Shown piece after piece: positions 32,791 to 43,195 of a DNA stretch of 64,000 nucleotides; the first letter of the stretch is position 1; each line of letters starts with the position of its first letter. The stretch covers positions 101,082,749-101,146,748 of the forward strand of contig OZ038485.1 of NCBI GenBank assembly GCA_964036315.1, given 5' to 3'. The position numbers and the translations under genes were made by a program. The DNA comes from Acanthosepion esculentum. Lineage: Eukaryota > Mollusca > Cephalopoda > Sepiida > Sepiidae. The notes under the pieces were generated by a model. The model saw only the letters and a program-made list of their open reading frames with translations, was not told the DNA's origin and searched no databases.

Positions 32791-33564
32791 AATTAATACA
32801 TATTTGGGACGCAACCTTTCTTTTAAAGATCTTTTGTTAAATATGAGAGACAAGTAATGTTTTACTTATTTTTTCCAGCGTTCTTACTTTTATCCGTTTG
32901 GTGGAAATGACAAAAAATGCCCACACCCTGCCTAGGGCTTTCGGCCATTTCTTTAGATATTTTCAAGGGTTTTTTTTTTTTTGGTGTTGTTAGTTTCTTT
33001 TCATGTTTCGACTATATCACATAAATTTCTGTGTAGTTTTGAACACTAGTAGAAGCGTTTATTCCGATCCTTCGCATATTAAGCGCGGTTGGAATTCGAA
33101 TGAGCGTCTTTCTATATTTTTTTTTAATTTTCAGCATACCACTCCCATTGTTAAACAAGGTGAGGTTGATAGTGGGAGAGAGATGTTTCATGTATAGGAC
33201 TTCTCTTATTGCGAGATGTCTTCGGTGATTTGATTTAAAACCAAAATTAGTGTTTTCGGACATAATTTTTCTTAAATTTTTCTCATAAATTCTGGAAGAA
33301 ACGCATGTTTTTTTTATGGTAAATCATCATGTGAAGACTATGCATTTAATTTTTTTTTTTAATTGAGTGTTATCAGACGTGTCTTGGCACACACAGTGGC
33401 TTATCTCATTCCGTTTCAGTAGGTTTTCTTTTTTGTTTTTATTGTGATAACAGAAGATCTGCAAAAAAGTGAAATGTTATAATAACCAGGGCGTAAAATT
33501 ACCGTGGATGATTTACCAATCAGTGCACTTCTTATACATTTTTGCCTTAGTAAATAGCTTTCAG
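32788..33564. other. Unannotated sequence
   Basis: Nothing recognised; poly(T) runs at 32970 and 33350. Confidence 0.5.
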
Positions 33565-33766
33565 TATATGTCTATATTTCGGAGATGAGGTATTATGTAC
33601 ATTATTAACATTATTCGGACGTTTGTCTTCATCTTTGTCGCCATGTTTATCACAACGTTTCGGCCATTGTACGCACCGGCCTTCTTCAAGTGGTTTGAAT
33701 GTCGAACTGAAACCTTTATTTCGCTCACTGGGGTAGACTGTTCTAGTTCCTCGTGCCATGTCTTAT
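33565..33766 (-). repeat. T repeat, minus orientation
   Basis: ggagatgaggtattatgtac, attattcggacgtttgtctt, cacaacgtttcggccattgt, cggccttcttcaagtgg and ctggggtagactgttctagt are the T repeat in reverse. Confidence 0.85.
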
Positions 33767-33771
33767 ATATG

Positions 33772-34860
33772 TGTTATGGTCCAGGTTCCTTGTACCACGG
33801 TGATGGCCCAAGGTAGAACCAATGAAGAATAACTCGAACACAGGTATGGAATAACACAGATATATTACAAATAGAATATGTACAAAAGAAGTAGAAGTGT
33901 TAGTAATAACAATCAGGTTAGGTTAGAGAGAACTATGTTGTCTCGACCAGTATCACTATTCCAATGTCTTACAGTAATCGTCTGACGCGACTCTGTCGGT
34001 GACTGACTCACTGTGTGACTCACTCAGACTCTGTGTCGATGTTTCGATGTTTAACAACACTCCTACATGTGTCGGATGTGACACAAGGCCGGTTTAGTGT
34101 GGGCTTACCGATCTCGTAGGCTCGGGCAAAAATATACCCATTAGAACCCGTATATACGGGTTCAGGGACTGTCTACCTCCCCGGACGAAACTTTGCCCTG
34201 TGCCAAAGCCCCGTCCGAGTTCCTCCCCGCCCGACAGCAAAGAACAGTCTAAACGACTGTTCCAACACAGACTCTGTGTCGATATTTAACAACACTCCCA
34301 CGTGTGTCGGATGTGGCACAAGGCCGGTTTAGTGTGGGCGTACCGAGCCCGTAGGCTCGGGCAAAAATATACCCATTAGAACCCGTATACACGGGTTCAG
34401 GGACTGTCTACCTCCCCGGACGAAACTTTGCCCTGCGGCAAAGCTCCGTCCGAGTTCCTCCCCGCCGAGGCAGAGAGGTCGACAGCAAAGAACAGTCTGA
34501 ACAACTGTTCCGACACAGACTCTGTGTCGGTATTTAACAACACTCCCACGTGTGTCGGATGTGGCACAAGGCCGGTTTAGTGTGGGCGTACCGAGCCCGT
34601 AGGCTCGGGCAAAAATATACCCATTAGAACCCGTATACACGGGTTCAGGGACTGTCAACCTCCCCGGGCGGCACTTTGCCCTGCGGCAAAGCGCCGTCCG
34701 AGTTCCTCCCCGCCGAAGCGGAGAGTTCGACAGCAAAGAACAGTCTGAACGACTGTTCCGACACTGACTCGGTGTCTGCTGCTCCCTCTTGAGGTGCAGT
34801 ATTTATTAGGTACGGAACAGTCTATTAATATTATGGGTAAGTTCCCATAACAATATGTTA
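33772..34860 (-). mobile_element. Solo LTR (family A), 1089 bp, with triplicated core
   Basis: The plus-strand ends are TGTTATGGTCCAGG and TTCCCATAACA, flanked by the exact 5-bp duplication ATATG at 33767-33771 and 34861-34865. Read on the minus strand it ends GGACCATAACA exactly like the solo LTR at 4566-5033. The extra length comes from three tandem copies of a 243-248 bp module (starting near 34028, 34271 and 34519). Each has gacacaaggccggtttagtg, ctcgggcaaaaatata, gaacccgtatayacggg and cctccccgg. No coding region remains; the 135-residue ORF across the modules is an artefact of the repeats. Confidence 0.88.
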
Positions 34861-34970
34861 ATTCCCCTCTCCAAGTTCTCCACCGCCTTAACCAGGTATT
34901 GAACTCACACTCTTTGGGTCCTGTCACGGGATTTAATTAACGCCTTTATCCACTGTGCCATGTGTCAGTG
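34861..34970 (-). repeat. tRNA-derived SINE (class 4)
   Basis: Read in reverse it gives atggcacagtggataaaggc, gttaattaaatcccgtgac, agagtgtgagttcaatacct and ggcggtggagaacttggaga. The solo LTR lies between this SINE and the T repeat at 33.6 kb. At 48.9 kb the same two pieces are adjacent, so the LTR inserted into a pre-existing composite. Confidence 0.8.
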
Positions 34971-35034
34971 AGCGAAATAAAGGGTTCATTTCAACATTCT
35001 AAACACCTGAAGAAGGCCGGAGCGTACAAGTTTT
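34971..35034 (+). repeat. T repeat, plus orientation, truncated
   Basis: gagcgaaataaagggttcat, ccaac-type segment and cacctgaagaaggccggagc, stopping at gtacaag. Confidence 0.75.
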
Positions 35035-35097
35035 AGTCCCTGGATCATTTCGCGAAATTCCGTAATTTTATGGCCACTGGTGCCTTCCAATCATTTT

Positions 35098-35395
35098 CTT
35101 TTGAGATACGACTGTCAGGCATGATATACACTTAAGGGATCATGTATTGTTCGATACATGACTGACGAGGCAGATTTTTCTTTATGATAGTTGCCAGACA
35201 AGGCTATAAAAGGCTATAAAACCCGGTCTGTCCTCCTATTTACCCATAGCTGGGGGAAGAGAAGAAGAGGATTCATACTTTCCCCACGGGTATCAGCACG
35301 TAAGTGAATGTAATGGATTCGACTGGAATTCGGACTCGGCTCTCCGATTCCTCAATCCGAGCAATTATCCATTACTCCAGTGTGCCTCCTCTTGA
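35098..35395 (-). repeat. Long tRNA-derived SINE (class 2), near full length
   Basis: In reverse: ggagtaatggataattgctc (A box), cgagtccgaattccagtcga (B box), ttacattcacttacgtgctg, ctatgggtaaataggagga, gacagaccgggtt and the tcgtcagtcatgtatcgaac tail. A short tandem slip (aaggctataa twice) lies inside. Confidence 0.85.
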
Positions 35396-35890
35396 GGTAC
35401 GACAAGGAAAGTAAAAACGCCAGTAAACCGCAGACAATCCAGTAACTGAAGGACGATATCTGTGCCGAAATTCGAAAGCAGAATTATTAACAGTTATGAA
35501 GAGGGTTTTATCGAAAGAGCGTGAAATCCATAATATTTATGATGTATAATTTTTCATAATTAAATGAAAATATATTTACAATGTTTGAATTTTTATTCGC
35601 TATAAATCTATTTTTGAATAATAATACAATGCTGAAATTACTAGATATTTAAATCTCAATGCGACTTCCAGGGCAAACCTTAAATTAAAATTAATTATAA
35701 AATATTTGTTATCGTAGATCTGACTATTCTACTGTTGTATTCGTTTGAAATGCATGAATAAAATTAACTGAATTGGTTTTCATCACGTCAAATTTAAGTA
35801 GGATTGCATTATATAGCATCATATATTTTGATAAATTTGTTTATTCAATTCTTATGACTCTCCCCTTTTCAGACCCTATGTTCATAAATA
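35396..35890. other. Unannotated AT-rich sequence
   Basis: No feature recognised between the SINE and the mariner insertion. Confidence 0.5.
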
Positions 35891-35892
35891 TA

Positions 35893-37181
35893 TTAGGCCA
35901 ACCCATAAGTTCTGTCCGAATTTTAACTTTTTGTTAAAAATGAACGAAATTTAAAGAGTATTTTATAATGTCTAATGGAGCTGAACATTATTTTTATGTT
36001 TAGATGCATTTAAACTGATCAAATTTTATTTCAGAGAACAATAAAATTAAATTTTGTTTGATTAAAACCCTGCTAACATGGAAGTATCCAAGAATCATTT
36101 GAGGTACATAATGCTTTATGAGTTCAAGAAAGGAAACTCAGCAGCCGAAGCGGCTGGAAACATTCACTCAGTTTATGGAGAGGAGTGTGTGAATGAAAGA
36201 ACTTGCAGAAGATGGTTTGCAAAATTCAGAGGTGGAGATTTCACCCTTGAAGATGAACATCGAACCGGACGTCCAGTTGAGTTTGATGAAAAGCTTCTTG
36301 AAGCAGCCCTTGAAGAAAATCCTGCTTTATCAGTTGAAGAATTAGCAATGGTTCTCAGTTCAAACCATACAACTGTTCATCGTCATCTTCAACAACTTGG
36401 AAAAGTTCCTAAACTTGGAAAATGGGTGCCTCATGAATTGTTTGAAAACAACCTCAAATCCCGAGTTGACATCTGCTCTTCTCTCCAATCTCGCCAACTT
36501 GTTTCACCATTTTTGGATAGACTTGTGACTGGCGACGAAAAATGGATCTTTTATCGAAATGTTAAGCGTCGTAGACAGTGGCTTGGTAAAGGGGAAGGAC
36601 CACAGCCACAGCCGAGAAGGGAACTTCATGGGCAAAATTTTCTTCTTTCAATCTGGTGGGATTGCCAAGGAATAATCGACTTTGAATTCTTACCTCCTAA
36701 TGCAACAATTAATGCTCAAATATACTGTCGGCAATCAGAGCGTTTGAACCAAGCTTTGAGGAAAAAAAGACCTGCTCTAGTGAATCGAAAACGGGTGATG
36801 TTTCATCAGGACAATGCGCGACCACACACAGCAAGAATCACGTCTCAAAAGATCGAAGAACTTGGTTGGGAGAAAATTCCTCATCCACCTTATTCTCCCG
36901 ACCTTGCTTCTTCAGACTACCATTTGTTTCGTAGCTTACAGAATCATTTGGAAGAAACAACTTCTGTAAGACAGGAAGAGGTTAAAACTTATATTTGTGA
37001 GTTCTTCGAATCAAAGCCAAAAGAATTTTACAGTAATGGAATTAGTAAGCTTGTTAATGGATGGAAGGAAGTCATAGATAATCAGGGAAAATACCTTGTT
37101 GATTGAATCTGTAATTAAATGTAACATTTGGTCACTTGTTTCAAAATTCAAAATTCGGACAGAACTTATAGGATGACCTGA
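35893..37181 (+). mobile_element. Complete mariner transposon
   Basis: The element is 1289 bp. The left terminal inverted repeat TTAGGCCAACCCATAAGTTC... and the right one (minus strand TCAGGTCATCCTATAAGTTC...) match at 28 of 32 positions. TA duplications flank both ends (35891-35892 and 37182-37183). It encodes one intact transposase. Length, ends and a single uninterrupted gene all fit an autonomous mariner. Confidence 0.95.
36078..37106 (+). CDS. Mariner transposase, DD34D, intact
   Basis: A 342-residue frame, normal for mariner (about 340-350). Residues 1-105 form the paired helix-turn-helix DNA-binding part, including NERTCRRWFAKFRGGDFTLE. The linker motif WVPHEL is at 116-121. The catalytic triad is D153 (VTGDEKWIFY), D245 (FHQDNARPHTA) and D280 (SSDYHLF), with exactly 34 residues between the last two, the mariner signature. 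YSPDLA is at 272-277. The ATG at 36078 is the first in frame, and the protein starts MEVSKNHLRYIMLYEFKKGN as relatives do. No stop, frameshift or missing motif is visible. The enzyme would bind the element's ends and move it by cut and paste at TA sites in the nucleus. Whether it is active cannot be told from sequence alone. Confidence 0.95.
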   Translation: MEVSKNHLRYIMLYEFKKGNSAAEAAGNIHSVYGEECVNERTCRRWFAKFRGGDFTLEDEHRTGRPVEFDEKLLEAALEENPALSVEELAMVLSSNHTTVHRHLQQLGKVPKLGKWVPHELFENNLKSRVDICSSLQSRQLVSPFLDRLVTGDEKWIFYRNVKRRRQWLGKGEGPQPQPRRELHGQNFLLSIWWDCQGIIDFEFLPPNATINAQIYCRQSERLNQALRKKRPALVNRKRVMFHQDNARPHTARITSQKIEELGWEKIPHPPYSPDLASSDYHLFRSLQNHLEETTSVRQEEVKTYICEFFESKPKEFYSNGISKLVNGWKEVIDNQGKYLVD

Positions 37182-37359
37182 TATTTTGTCTATTACTCTT
37201 AAAATTATGCTATATATGGAGTCAGCGTGACTGCATTTGTATGAGTTTCAACACAATGCAGATGAAAGAAAGAGAAATAGCATTTTGTGAATTCCGCGCG
37301 AACAATTCTTCAAGCTATTTAAGAGATTCGATTAACATAGACACAAATCATTTCTGAAA

Positions 37360-37490
37360 GACGGCATTTCTTTTTAAACGCCATATCCATTCCAGACGTA
37401 GTGTTCATGGTTCTCCACAGTTTCCTTTTCCTTATTATCTGTGAATTGCCACAACCTCTTAGGAAAGATCTCCTTTTTCTTATTATTAAT
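37360..37490 (-). pseudogene. RTE-like LINE 3' end (family 2), short
   Basis: cattccagacgtagtgttca followed by tggttctccacagtttcc matches the 3' region at 30.18 and 62.36 kb. Confidence 0.5.
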
Positions 37491-37514
37491 CGATTCAACC
37501 CCATCTTTTTTTTT

Positions 37515-37725
37515 TTAGAGTGGCAGCCATACGAGGCTAGACAGCTCAGTCTACTTCGCTATTTAAGACAGGAGAGAGGAGACGGATTCGTGCCTTTTCC
37601 AAGGATATTATTGCGAAGTAAACGCAACAAGCTGGACTGGAAGCTTAAACTCCGCACGCCGATTCCAATTTCAGCGCCGATAAGCGTTAACCTATACACA
37701 GATTATCATGAAAAATGGACCCGTT
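37515..37725 (-). repeat. Degraded long SINE (class 2)
   Basis: agaggagacggattcgtgcc, ccaaggatattattgcgaag, tggactggaagcttaaactc and ccgataagcgttaacctata follow the class 2 SINE order with heavy divergence. Confidence 0.45.
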
Positions 37726-37799
37726 AGTTCGTTTAAATGTTTATTCTCTTTTTTACATCAACATCCGTCATATGAAGTGATACAACCATGATAAAGTAA

Positions 37800-38335
37800 T
37801 GTTCTGTCCGGAGCCCCTTCTGTTTGTCTCAAGGTCCTCGATGAAATCCAGAGACGGATATGCAATGTAATTGGCCCTGACCTGGCATCTCGTCTGAAGT
37901 CGCTCTCTATCATAGACGTGCCGTCGCCTCCCTCTGTCATTTTTACAAATACTTTCATGGTAACTGCTCCAATGAGCTGCTTTCGCTGGTTCCCAGACTT
38001 CATGAATTTAAGCGTTTAACTACTAGACAGGCATCTCGCTCTTACCCTTTCACTGTCGAAACTGTTAAATGTAGCCGACTCTTCTACTCCAATAGCTTCG
38101 TGTCTCGCACTTCTCGCCTGTGGAACTCCGTCCCCTTTTCCTGTTTCCCTGATAGCTATAATCTCCAACTATTCAAATGTAATGCCAATCGACGTCTCCA
38201 GATGCCCTGATCTATCCCCTAACCTTCTCTTCATCCTTTCCTCTATCACTCCTATTTGCTCTCGCTCCAAATCTCTGTAACCCCTTGCGTACTAGTGGCT
38301 TCGGCCTTGCTTGGGGTGAAAGGCTTAAAAGAAAA
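37800..38335 (+). pseudogene. CR1/Jockey-type LINE 3' end (family 1)
   Basis: Shifting frames read CLKVLDEIQRRICNVIGPDL, ASRLKSLS, then CSNELLSLVPRLHEFKR and SRTSRLWNSVP-type sequence. It ends in the 3' UTR gcttggggtgaaaggctta. It is close to the 42.5 kb copy but carries small deletions (for example after aagtcgctctctat). Confidence 0.8.
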
Positions 38336-38384
38336 ATTAAATAAATTAAATTATATTTGGCAAAATGATATTTTATGCCCTCAC

Positions 38385-39315
38385 CATCAATATTTATCTA
38401 TACATTCAACTCTAAGCACGACTATTTTTTTATCTAGCATAAACTCGATCAATGTTAGCCTATTGACTCAAGTATAAAGACACCCAACGTTTATTCACAA
38501 ACTAAAAGTCAAACATTACAGTTTTTCCTATTGACTTCAGTATAAACACGATCAATGTTAATTTATAGACTCATGTACAAATGCCACCAATGTTTATCTA
38601 TAGACTTGGGTATAAACCAATAATTATTCATAGATTCAAGATAAACATGACCAATGTTTATCTATAGACTCAAGTATAAACTCAAGTAAGGTTTACCTAT
38701 CGACTCGATTATATACACTACCAATTTTTATTTTTAGACTGAAGGATAAACCTGGCTACTTTTTGTCAACGGACTTCAGTATAAATGCGGTCAATGTTAT
38801 TTATGGATAGAGGTAACAGTGCTTATACATAGACTTGGGTATAAACGCCGCCAATATTTATTTATAGTCTCAGGTATAAATACGACCACTGTTTAGTTAT
38901 AGTCTCAAATATAAATATGACCCACATTTATTTATAGTCTCAGGTATAAATATGACCACTATATAGTTATAGTCTCAAATATAAATATGACCCATATTTA
39001 TTGATAGTCTCGGGTATAAATACGACCACTATATAGTTATAGTCTCAAATATAAATACGATCTATATTTATTTATAGTCTCAAGTATAAATACGACCACT
39101 AAATAGTTATAGTCTCAAATATAAATACGACCCATATTTATTTATAGTCTCAGGTATAAATACGACCACTATTTAGTTATAGTCTCAAATATAAATACGA
39201 TCTATATTTATTTATAGTCTCAAGTATAAATACGACCACTAAATAGTTATAGTCTCAAATATAAATACGACCCATATTTATTTATAGTCTCAGGTATAAA
39301 TACGACCACAATTTT
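38385..39315. repeat. 35-bp minisatellite evolving into a 70-bp higher-order repeat
   Basis: The left part is an irregular series of agactcaagtataaac-type units about 35 bp long. From about 38870 the array is regular dimers of 70 bp, with tacgaccact starting at 38881, 38951, 39021, 39091, 39161 and 39231. About 27 monomers in all. Confidence 0.92.
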
Positions 39316-39975
39316 ACTATTGAATCCAGTGAAAAAATAGAAAAGCATTGCGACATTAACCAACCAAGCAAGCGATGATATTTCATAAAATCCAGCCACC
39401 CATTATTTTTAAGCCTTCTAGGCCAGACTAATGTAATCTTTTAAAATATCCACATCAGTTCCCACTGTATATAGTGTCGTTAAGTCGTTGCTAGTGAACT
39501 TTTGTTTATTGTAGACGTAAAACAAACCAGAACTTTTACGTTATATATTAATGGTTCGTCTAAACCCAGCTGATATCAGCCCATTTTGTTTCTGTTTATC
39601 CTTTATGTATGGATTAGCATTTTAATGATTTCATCTAAAGTTTTCCTTTCATTTTTTGCGTTTTTTTCTTTTTTTTCTCATAGATTCCCCACCATCACCA
39701 CCACCATCTGCGCCTCACTTTACGTATGGATACGCATATGCCACGCATACCCTGGACAGACGCGCGATCTGAATATTAGTGAAAAATGCTTCTGTTTATG
39801 AGTTCGTAAAAAAACGTGAGAAATGCGCGCCAATATGCGTTTGATAGCGACGGTATGCGCATGCGTGCGTAATCGTCAAAGCATATGAGAATTCTTGCAT
39901 AGCATTGCGATGTGTCACGTGCGTATGTTGGCTCAGGTTTAGTGTCACTGGGAACGTGTCCACTGGGGCGTAAAT

Positions 39976-39976
<1 letters not shown>
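39316..39976. other. Unannotated sequence
   Basis: No gene recognised. It includes a GC-rich stretch with tatgcgcatgcgtgcg near 39855. Confidence 0.5.

Positions 39977-40061
<85 letters not shown>
39977..40061. repeat. (TA)n microsatellite
   Basis: About 42 TA units. Confidence 0.98.
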
Positions 40062-40062
<1 letters not shown>

Positions 40063-40194
40063 TATGCAATTTTTCCATGTTTGTATATGCGTATTTAATG
40101 GTGAAAAATTGTGTACATAGATATACAGTAATTTATGTCTTTTTTATCTTGTATACATTCCTTTTTGGGGTGTCTGTTAGTTTCTGCTGTCGTT

Positions 40195-40241
40195 TATACA
40201 TACATACATACATACATACATACATACATACATGCATACAT

Positions 40242-40287
<46 letters not shown>
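40195..40287. repeat. (CATA)n-(GATA)n compound microsatellite
   Basis: Eleven or so ACAT units run into eleven GATA units. Confidence 0.97.
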
Positions 40288-40375
40288 TTGACAAATGGAA
40301 AAACATTTCATTGGAACTAGGTCTCATTACGCGTTTCGCCTTTCTAGGCTTCATCAGATCCAAAAACGAAAGAAA
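40288..40375 (-). repeat. Short repeat with CTGATGA-stem-GAAACGCG block
   Basis: On the minus strand: gatctgatgaagcctagaaa, then ggcgaaacgcgtaatgagac. GCCT/AGGC can pair. A relative is at 41140-41200 (gacaaatggaaaaacatttc shared). An extra A sits between CTGATGA and the stem, so it is not a canonical hammerhead. Confidence 0.55.
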
Positions 40376-40442
40376 GAAATACATGTATGCAATTTTATTT
40401 TGTATGCTTAAAAAACGAATCATCTCTACTTTTTTCCCTAAG

Positions 40443-40860
40443 TTTGGTTTGGTTTGGTTTGTTTTACAGCATATCAACTTCAATGGGTCATTTAATGCCG
40501 ACAACTTTTTTTTCTGGTAATATTATTTTAAAAATGTATTGCTGGTAATATTTTTTCAAAAACGTATTGTTGGTAATAGTTTTTTTCTTCAAAACTTTTA
40601 TTTTATTTCTCGTAATAAATTTTACAAAATATTTCTGGTATTAAAACCTATTTTTACGCTTTCATAATGCTTTTGACCTCAGTTTCGGGGTTAACTATTT
40701 GCCCATAGCTGGAACCCTAGCAGGTACTACCACCCCGGGTCAGGGTGGACCTGGGAACTCCAGCAATTAAGAGGTCGTTCCACGCTCCTCAAAACCTCCT
40801 GATCCTTGCTGTTGGACGTAGTTTATCGTCTTACTCAGGACACTTCCCTAAGTTTCTTGT
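40443..40860 (+). repeat. GGTTTGG dispersed repeat, near full length
   Basis: It starts agtttggtttggtttg, then atatcaacttcaatgggtca, several ggtaatatttt blocks, then ttgcccatagctggaacc, agggtggacctgggaactcc and tagtttatcgtcttactcag. The copy at 43.99 kb matches throughout. Confidence 0.8.
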
Positions 40861-41119
40861 GATGAAACGAAAGAATTAAAATGAGTGACTTTTAAAAAAA
40901 GCCGTTAATATTTATTTTGTATCTTTTTATTTATACTTCTTAGTTCATGTCGAAAATTATTAATATATTTTTACTAGCTTTATCGATTTTCAGGATATCT
41001 GTTTCTGAAATTAATTCAAGAGAAATCCTTATCCAATTTTTCAGAATGGGTTGAAAGTAAAAGATTTACGTGGGATTTACATATCGAAAATACGTGTTCA
41101 AAATTCACTACAGAATCCG

Positions 41120-41205
41120 ACCAAAGTTGTGAAGAAATTTGACAAATGGAAAAACATTTCATTGAAACCAGATTTGATTTCGCGTTTCGCCATTTTAGAC
41201 TGCCA
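41120..41205 (-). repeat. Short repeat related to 40288-40375
   Basis: Shares gacaaatggaaaaacatttc and gcgtttcgcc but lacks a recognisable CTGATGA. Confidence 0.5.
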
Positions 41206-41220
41206 CATATCCCAAAATAA

Positions 41221-41221
41221 A

Positions 41222-41304
<83 letters not shown>
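41221..41304. repeat. (TA)n microsatellite
   Basis: About 42 TA units. Confidence 0.98.
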
Positions 41305-41310
<6 letters not shown>

Positions 41311-41522
41311 TTCATTAAAAACGACTGACAAGGTGCTTTTATTTAGTTTTTTATATAATTTCTCGTGCGATCTAATAATGTTTTTCTTTTCACATGATAA
41401 ATTATATAAAAACTGTATCTATAAAAAGAATGTTAAACATAAAAATATCTTTAAATAATTGACAGACTTTATCCATTTCATAATGTATATATATATAAAG
41501 ACGTTTTTTACGTTCTATTTTA

Positions 41523-41746
41523 TAGATACAAATATTAAAGTAAATGCTCTGTTTATAATAAACAATATTAACACCATTTACCGGCCTGAATGTCCGAGAA
41601 ATTTTCATAGAAAATACGCGTCCTCCGACAGGAATCGAACCTGTATCCTATACGGTTCTATGAAAATTTGTCGGATATTCAGGCCGGTAAATGTTGTTAA
41701 TACTGTTTATTATAAACAGAGCATTTACTTAAAGATTTGTATCTAT
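41523..41746 (-). repeat. Inverted repeat with 90-bp arms and a tRNA T-arm in the loop
   Basis: Arms 41523-41612 and 41657-41746 are close reverse complements (shared ctctgtttataataaacaat, ttaccggcctgaatrtccga). On the minus strand the 44-nt loop contains ACAGG-TTCGATT-CCTGT, a perfect 5-bp stem with a 7-base loop, exactly a tRNA T-arm/B box. (TA)n tracts lie on both outer sides. Confidence 0.85.
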
Positions 41747-41803
41747 AAGAAACGTATAAACATAAAAAATGTCTTAAAATAATTGTCGGACTTTGTCCAT
41801 TTC

Positions 41804-41806
<3 letters not shown>

Positions 41807-41888
<82 letters not shown>
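41807..41888. repeat. (TA)n microsatellite
   Basis: About 41 TA units. Confidence 0.98.
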
Positions 41889-41890
<2 letters not shown>

Positions 41891-41939
41891 CTTTAAACGT
41901 TAATTTTAGTGTTTGTAATAGACGCCCTGTTTTGTTTTT

Positions 41940-42110
41940 AAACGGTATATATTACGTCTCTCGGCCTGCTCACCCGAGAAAATTTAATAAAGGTAATGTG
42001 CTGTCCTGTAGTGTACGGACCCGCAACCCCCTTATTAGTAGAAACCGCCGTTTAATCCAGACTGCCTTATACCGCATATGCACGGAAAGTCTCATGGCCC
42101 AGTAACGTTC
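41940..42110 (-). repeat. tRNA-like SINE candidate
   Basis: On the minus strand ggtataaggcagtctggatt, then gggggttgcgggtccgtaca, then ctcgggtgagcaggccgaga precede the (TA)n at 41888. The order (tRNA-like head, short body, (TA)n) matches the hammerhead SINEs, but the boxes are weak. Confidence 0.4.
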
Positions 42111-42229
42111 TATCTGCCTTTTTTTAAGGGCTGACAATTTAATCGGTCAGTATTTTCTTGGGATATTAATTTGGAAAATTAAAACCATTAAAAATTAAAG
42201 AAACAGGAAAATTTCCTCATTAGAACCAA

Positions 42230-42360
42230 AGATAAAAACTTCTGAACTGTTATGTAATATCGGTCTTTCTGTATAGCAGTGAATGCCGGAAAATATCGTC
42301 ACAGATGAAGACGAAACTTGAGGTAACAGAAATGTTGTTCTATAACGATTTACTAGGCAT
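42230..42360 (+). pseudogene. RTE-like LINE fragment (family 2), left part
   Basis: Frames read SVLLYSSEC-like sequence from gtctttctgtatagcagtga, and then TEMLFYNDLLGIT. The following part of the same domain resumes at 43196 after a SINE and a second LINE, suggesting nesting. Confidence 0.55.
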
Positions 42361-42369
42361 AACATAGAT

Positions 42370-42475
42370 GTCAGAAGACCTAAAGTATGGCGCACCCAGT
42401 GAGGATCGAACTCACTTCTCAGTCGTAACAGATCTAACGAGACACGCTTGCAAACCATTATAACGCGTCTAAGTG
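42370..42475 (-). repeat. tRNA-derived SINE (class 1)
   Basis: On the minus strand: gcgttataatggtttgcaag (A box side), then gtgagttcgatcctcactgg (B box) and gtgcgccatac. Confidence 0.75.
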
Positions 42476-43195
42476 TCACAGAAAGTTGGCTCCCTGTGCC
42501 GAGCCAGGAAATGTTTCTCCCCGGAATCGATCCTCCAAATCTATAAATCGACCATTCGCCCTTGCATAGAGTATTGCTGCCATATACGGTCTGGAGCCCC
42601 TGCTGTTTGCCTCAGGGTTCTTGATAAGATCCAGAGACGGATATGCAATGTAATTGGCCCTGATCTGTCATCTCGTCTGCAGTCGCTCTCTCACAGACGC
42701 GACGTTGCCTCGCTCTGTCTTTTTTACAAATACTTTCACGGTAATTGCTCCGAGGAGCTGCTTTCGCTGGTTCCTAGGCCTCATGAATTTAAACGTCCTA
42801 CGATGCTGGCATCCCGTTCCCACCCTTTCACCGTTGAAACTATTAGATGTAGTCGTCTCTTCTACTCTAATAGCTTCATGTCTCGCATATCTCGCCTGTG
42901 GAACTCCCTTCCTTATTCCTGTTTCCCTGAAAAATACAATCTCCAACTATTTAAGTGTAACGTCAATCGACATCTCCAGTTGCCTTGATCTATCCACTTC
43001 CCTTCTCCACATCCTTTCACCTTTCATTCCTATCTGCTCTCGCTCCAAATCTTCTGTAACCCCCTTGCCTTGATCGATCCACTATCTTTCTCCACATCCA
43101 CTCCTTTACCACTCCTATCTGCTCTTCCTCTAAACCTTATGTAACCCCTTGCGTGCTAGTGGCCTCCAGCCTTGCTTGGGGTGATAAGCTTAAAA
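42473..43195 (+). pseudogene. CR1/Jockey-type LINE 3' end (family 1), best preserved copy
   Basis: An open frame to 42988 (about 165 meaningful residues) reads SPESILQIYKSTIRPCIEYC, CHIRSGAPAVCLRVLDKIQR, RICNVIGPDLSSRLQSLSHR, RDVASLCLFYKYFHGNCSEE, SFMSRISRLWNSLPYSCFPE, NVNRHLQLP. This is the conserved region downstream of the reverse transcriptase in Jockey/CR1-like pol proteins. The 3' UTR has an internal duplication (ccttgatctatccact / ccttgatcgatccact) and ends gcttggggtgataagctta plus a short poly(A). The catalytic part is absent (5' truncation). Confidence 0.82.

Noticed and set aside
34329..34927. 135- and 90-codon minus-strand ORFs
   Set aside because: They span tandem modules of a solo LTR, and the repeated peptide simply mirrors the DNA repeat.
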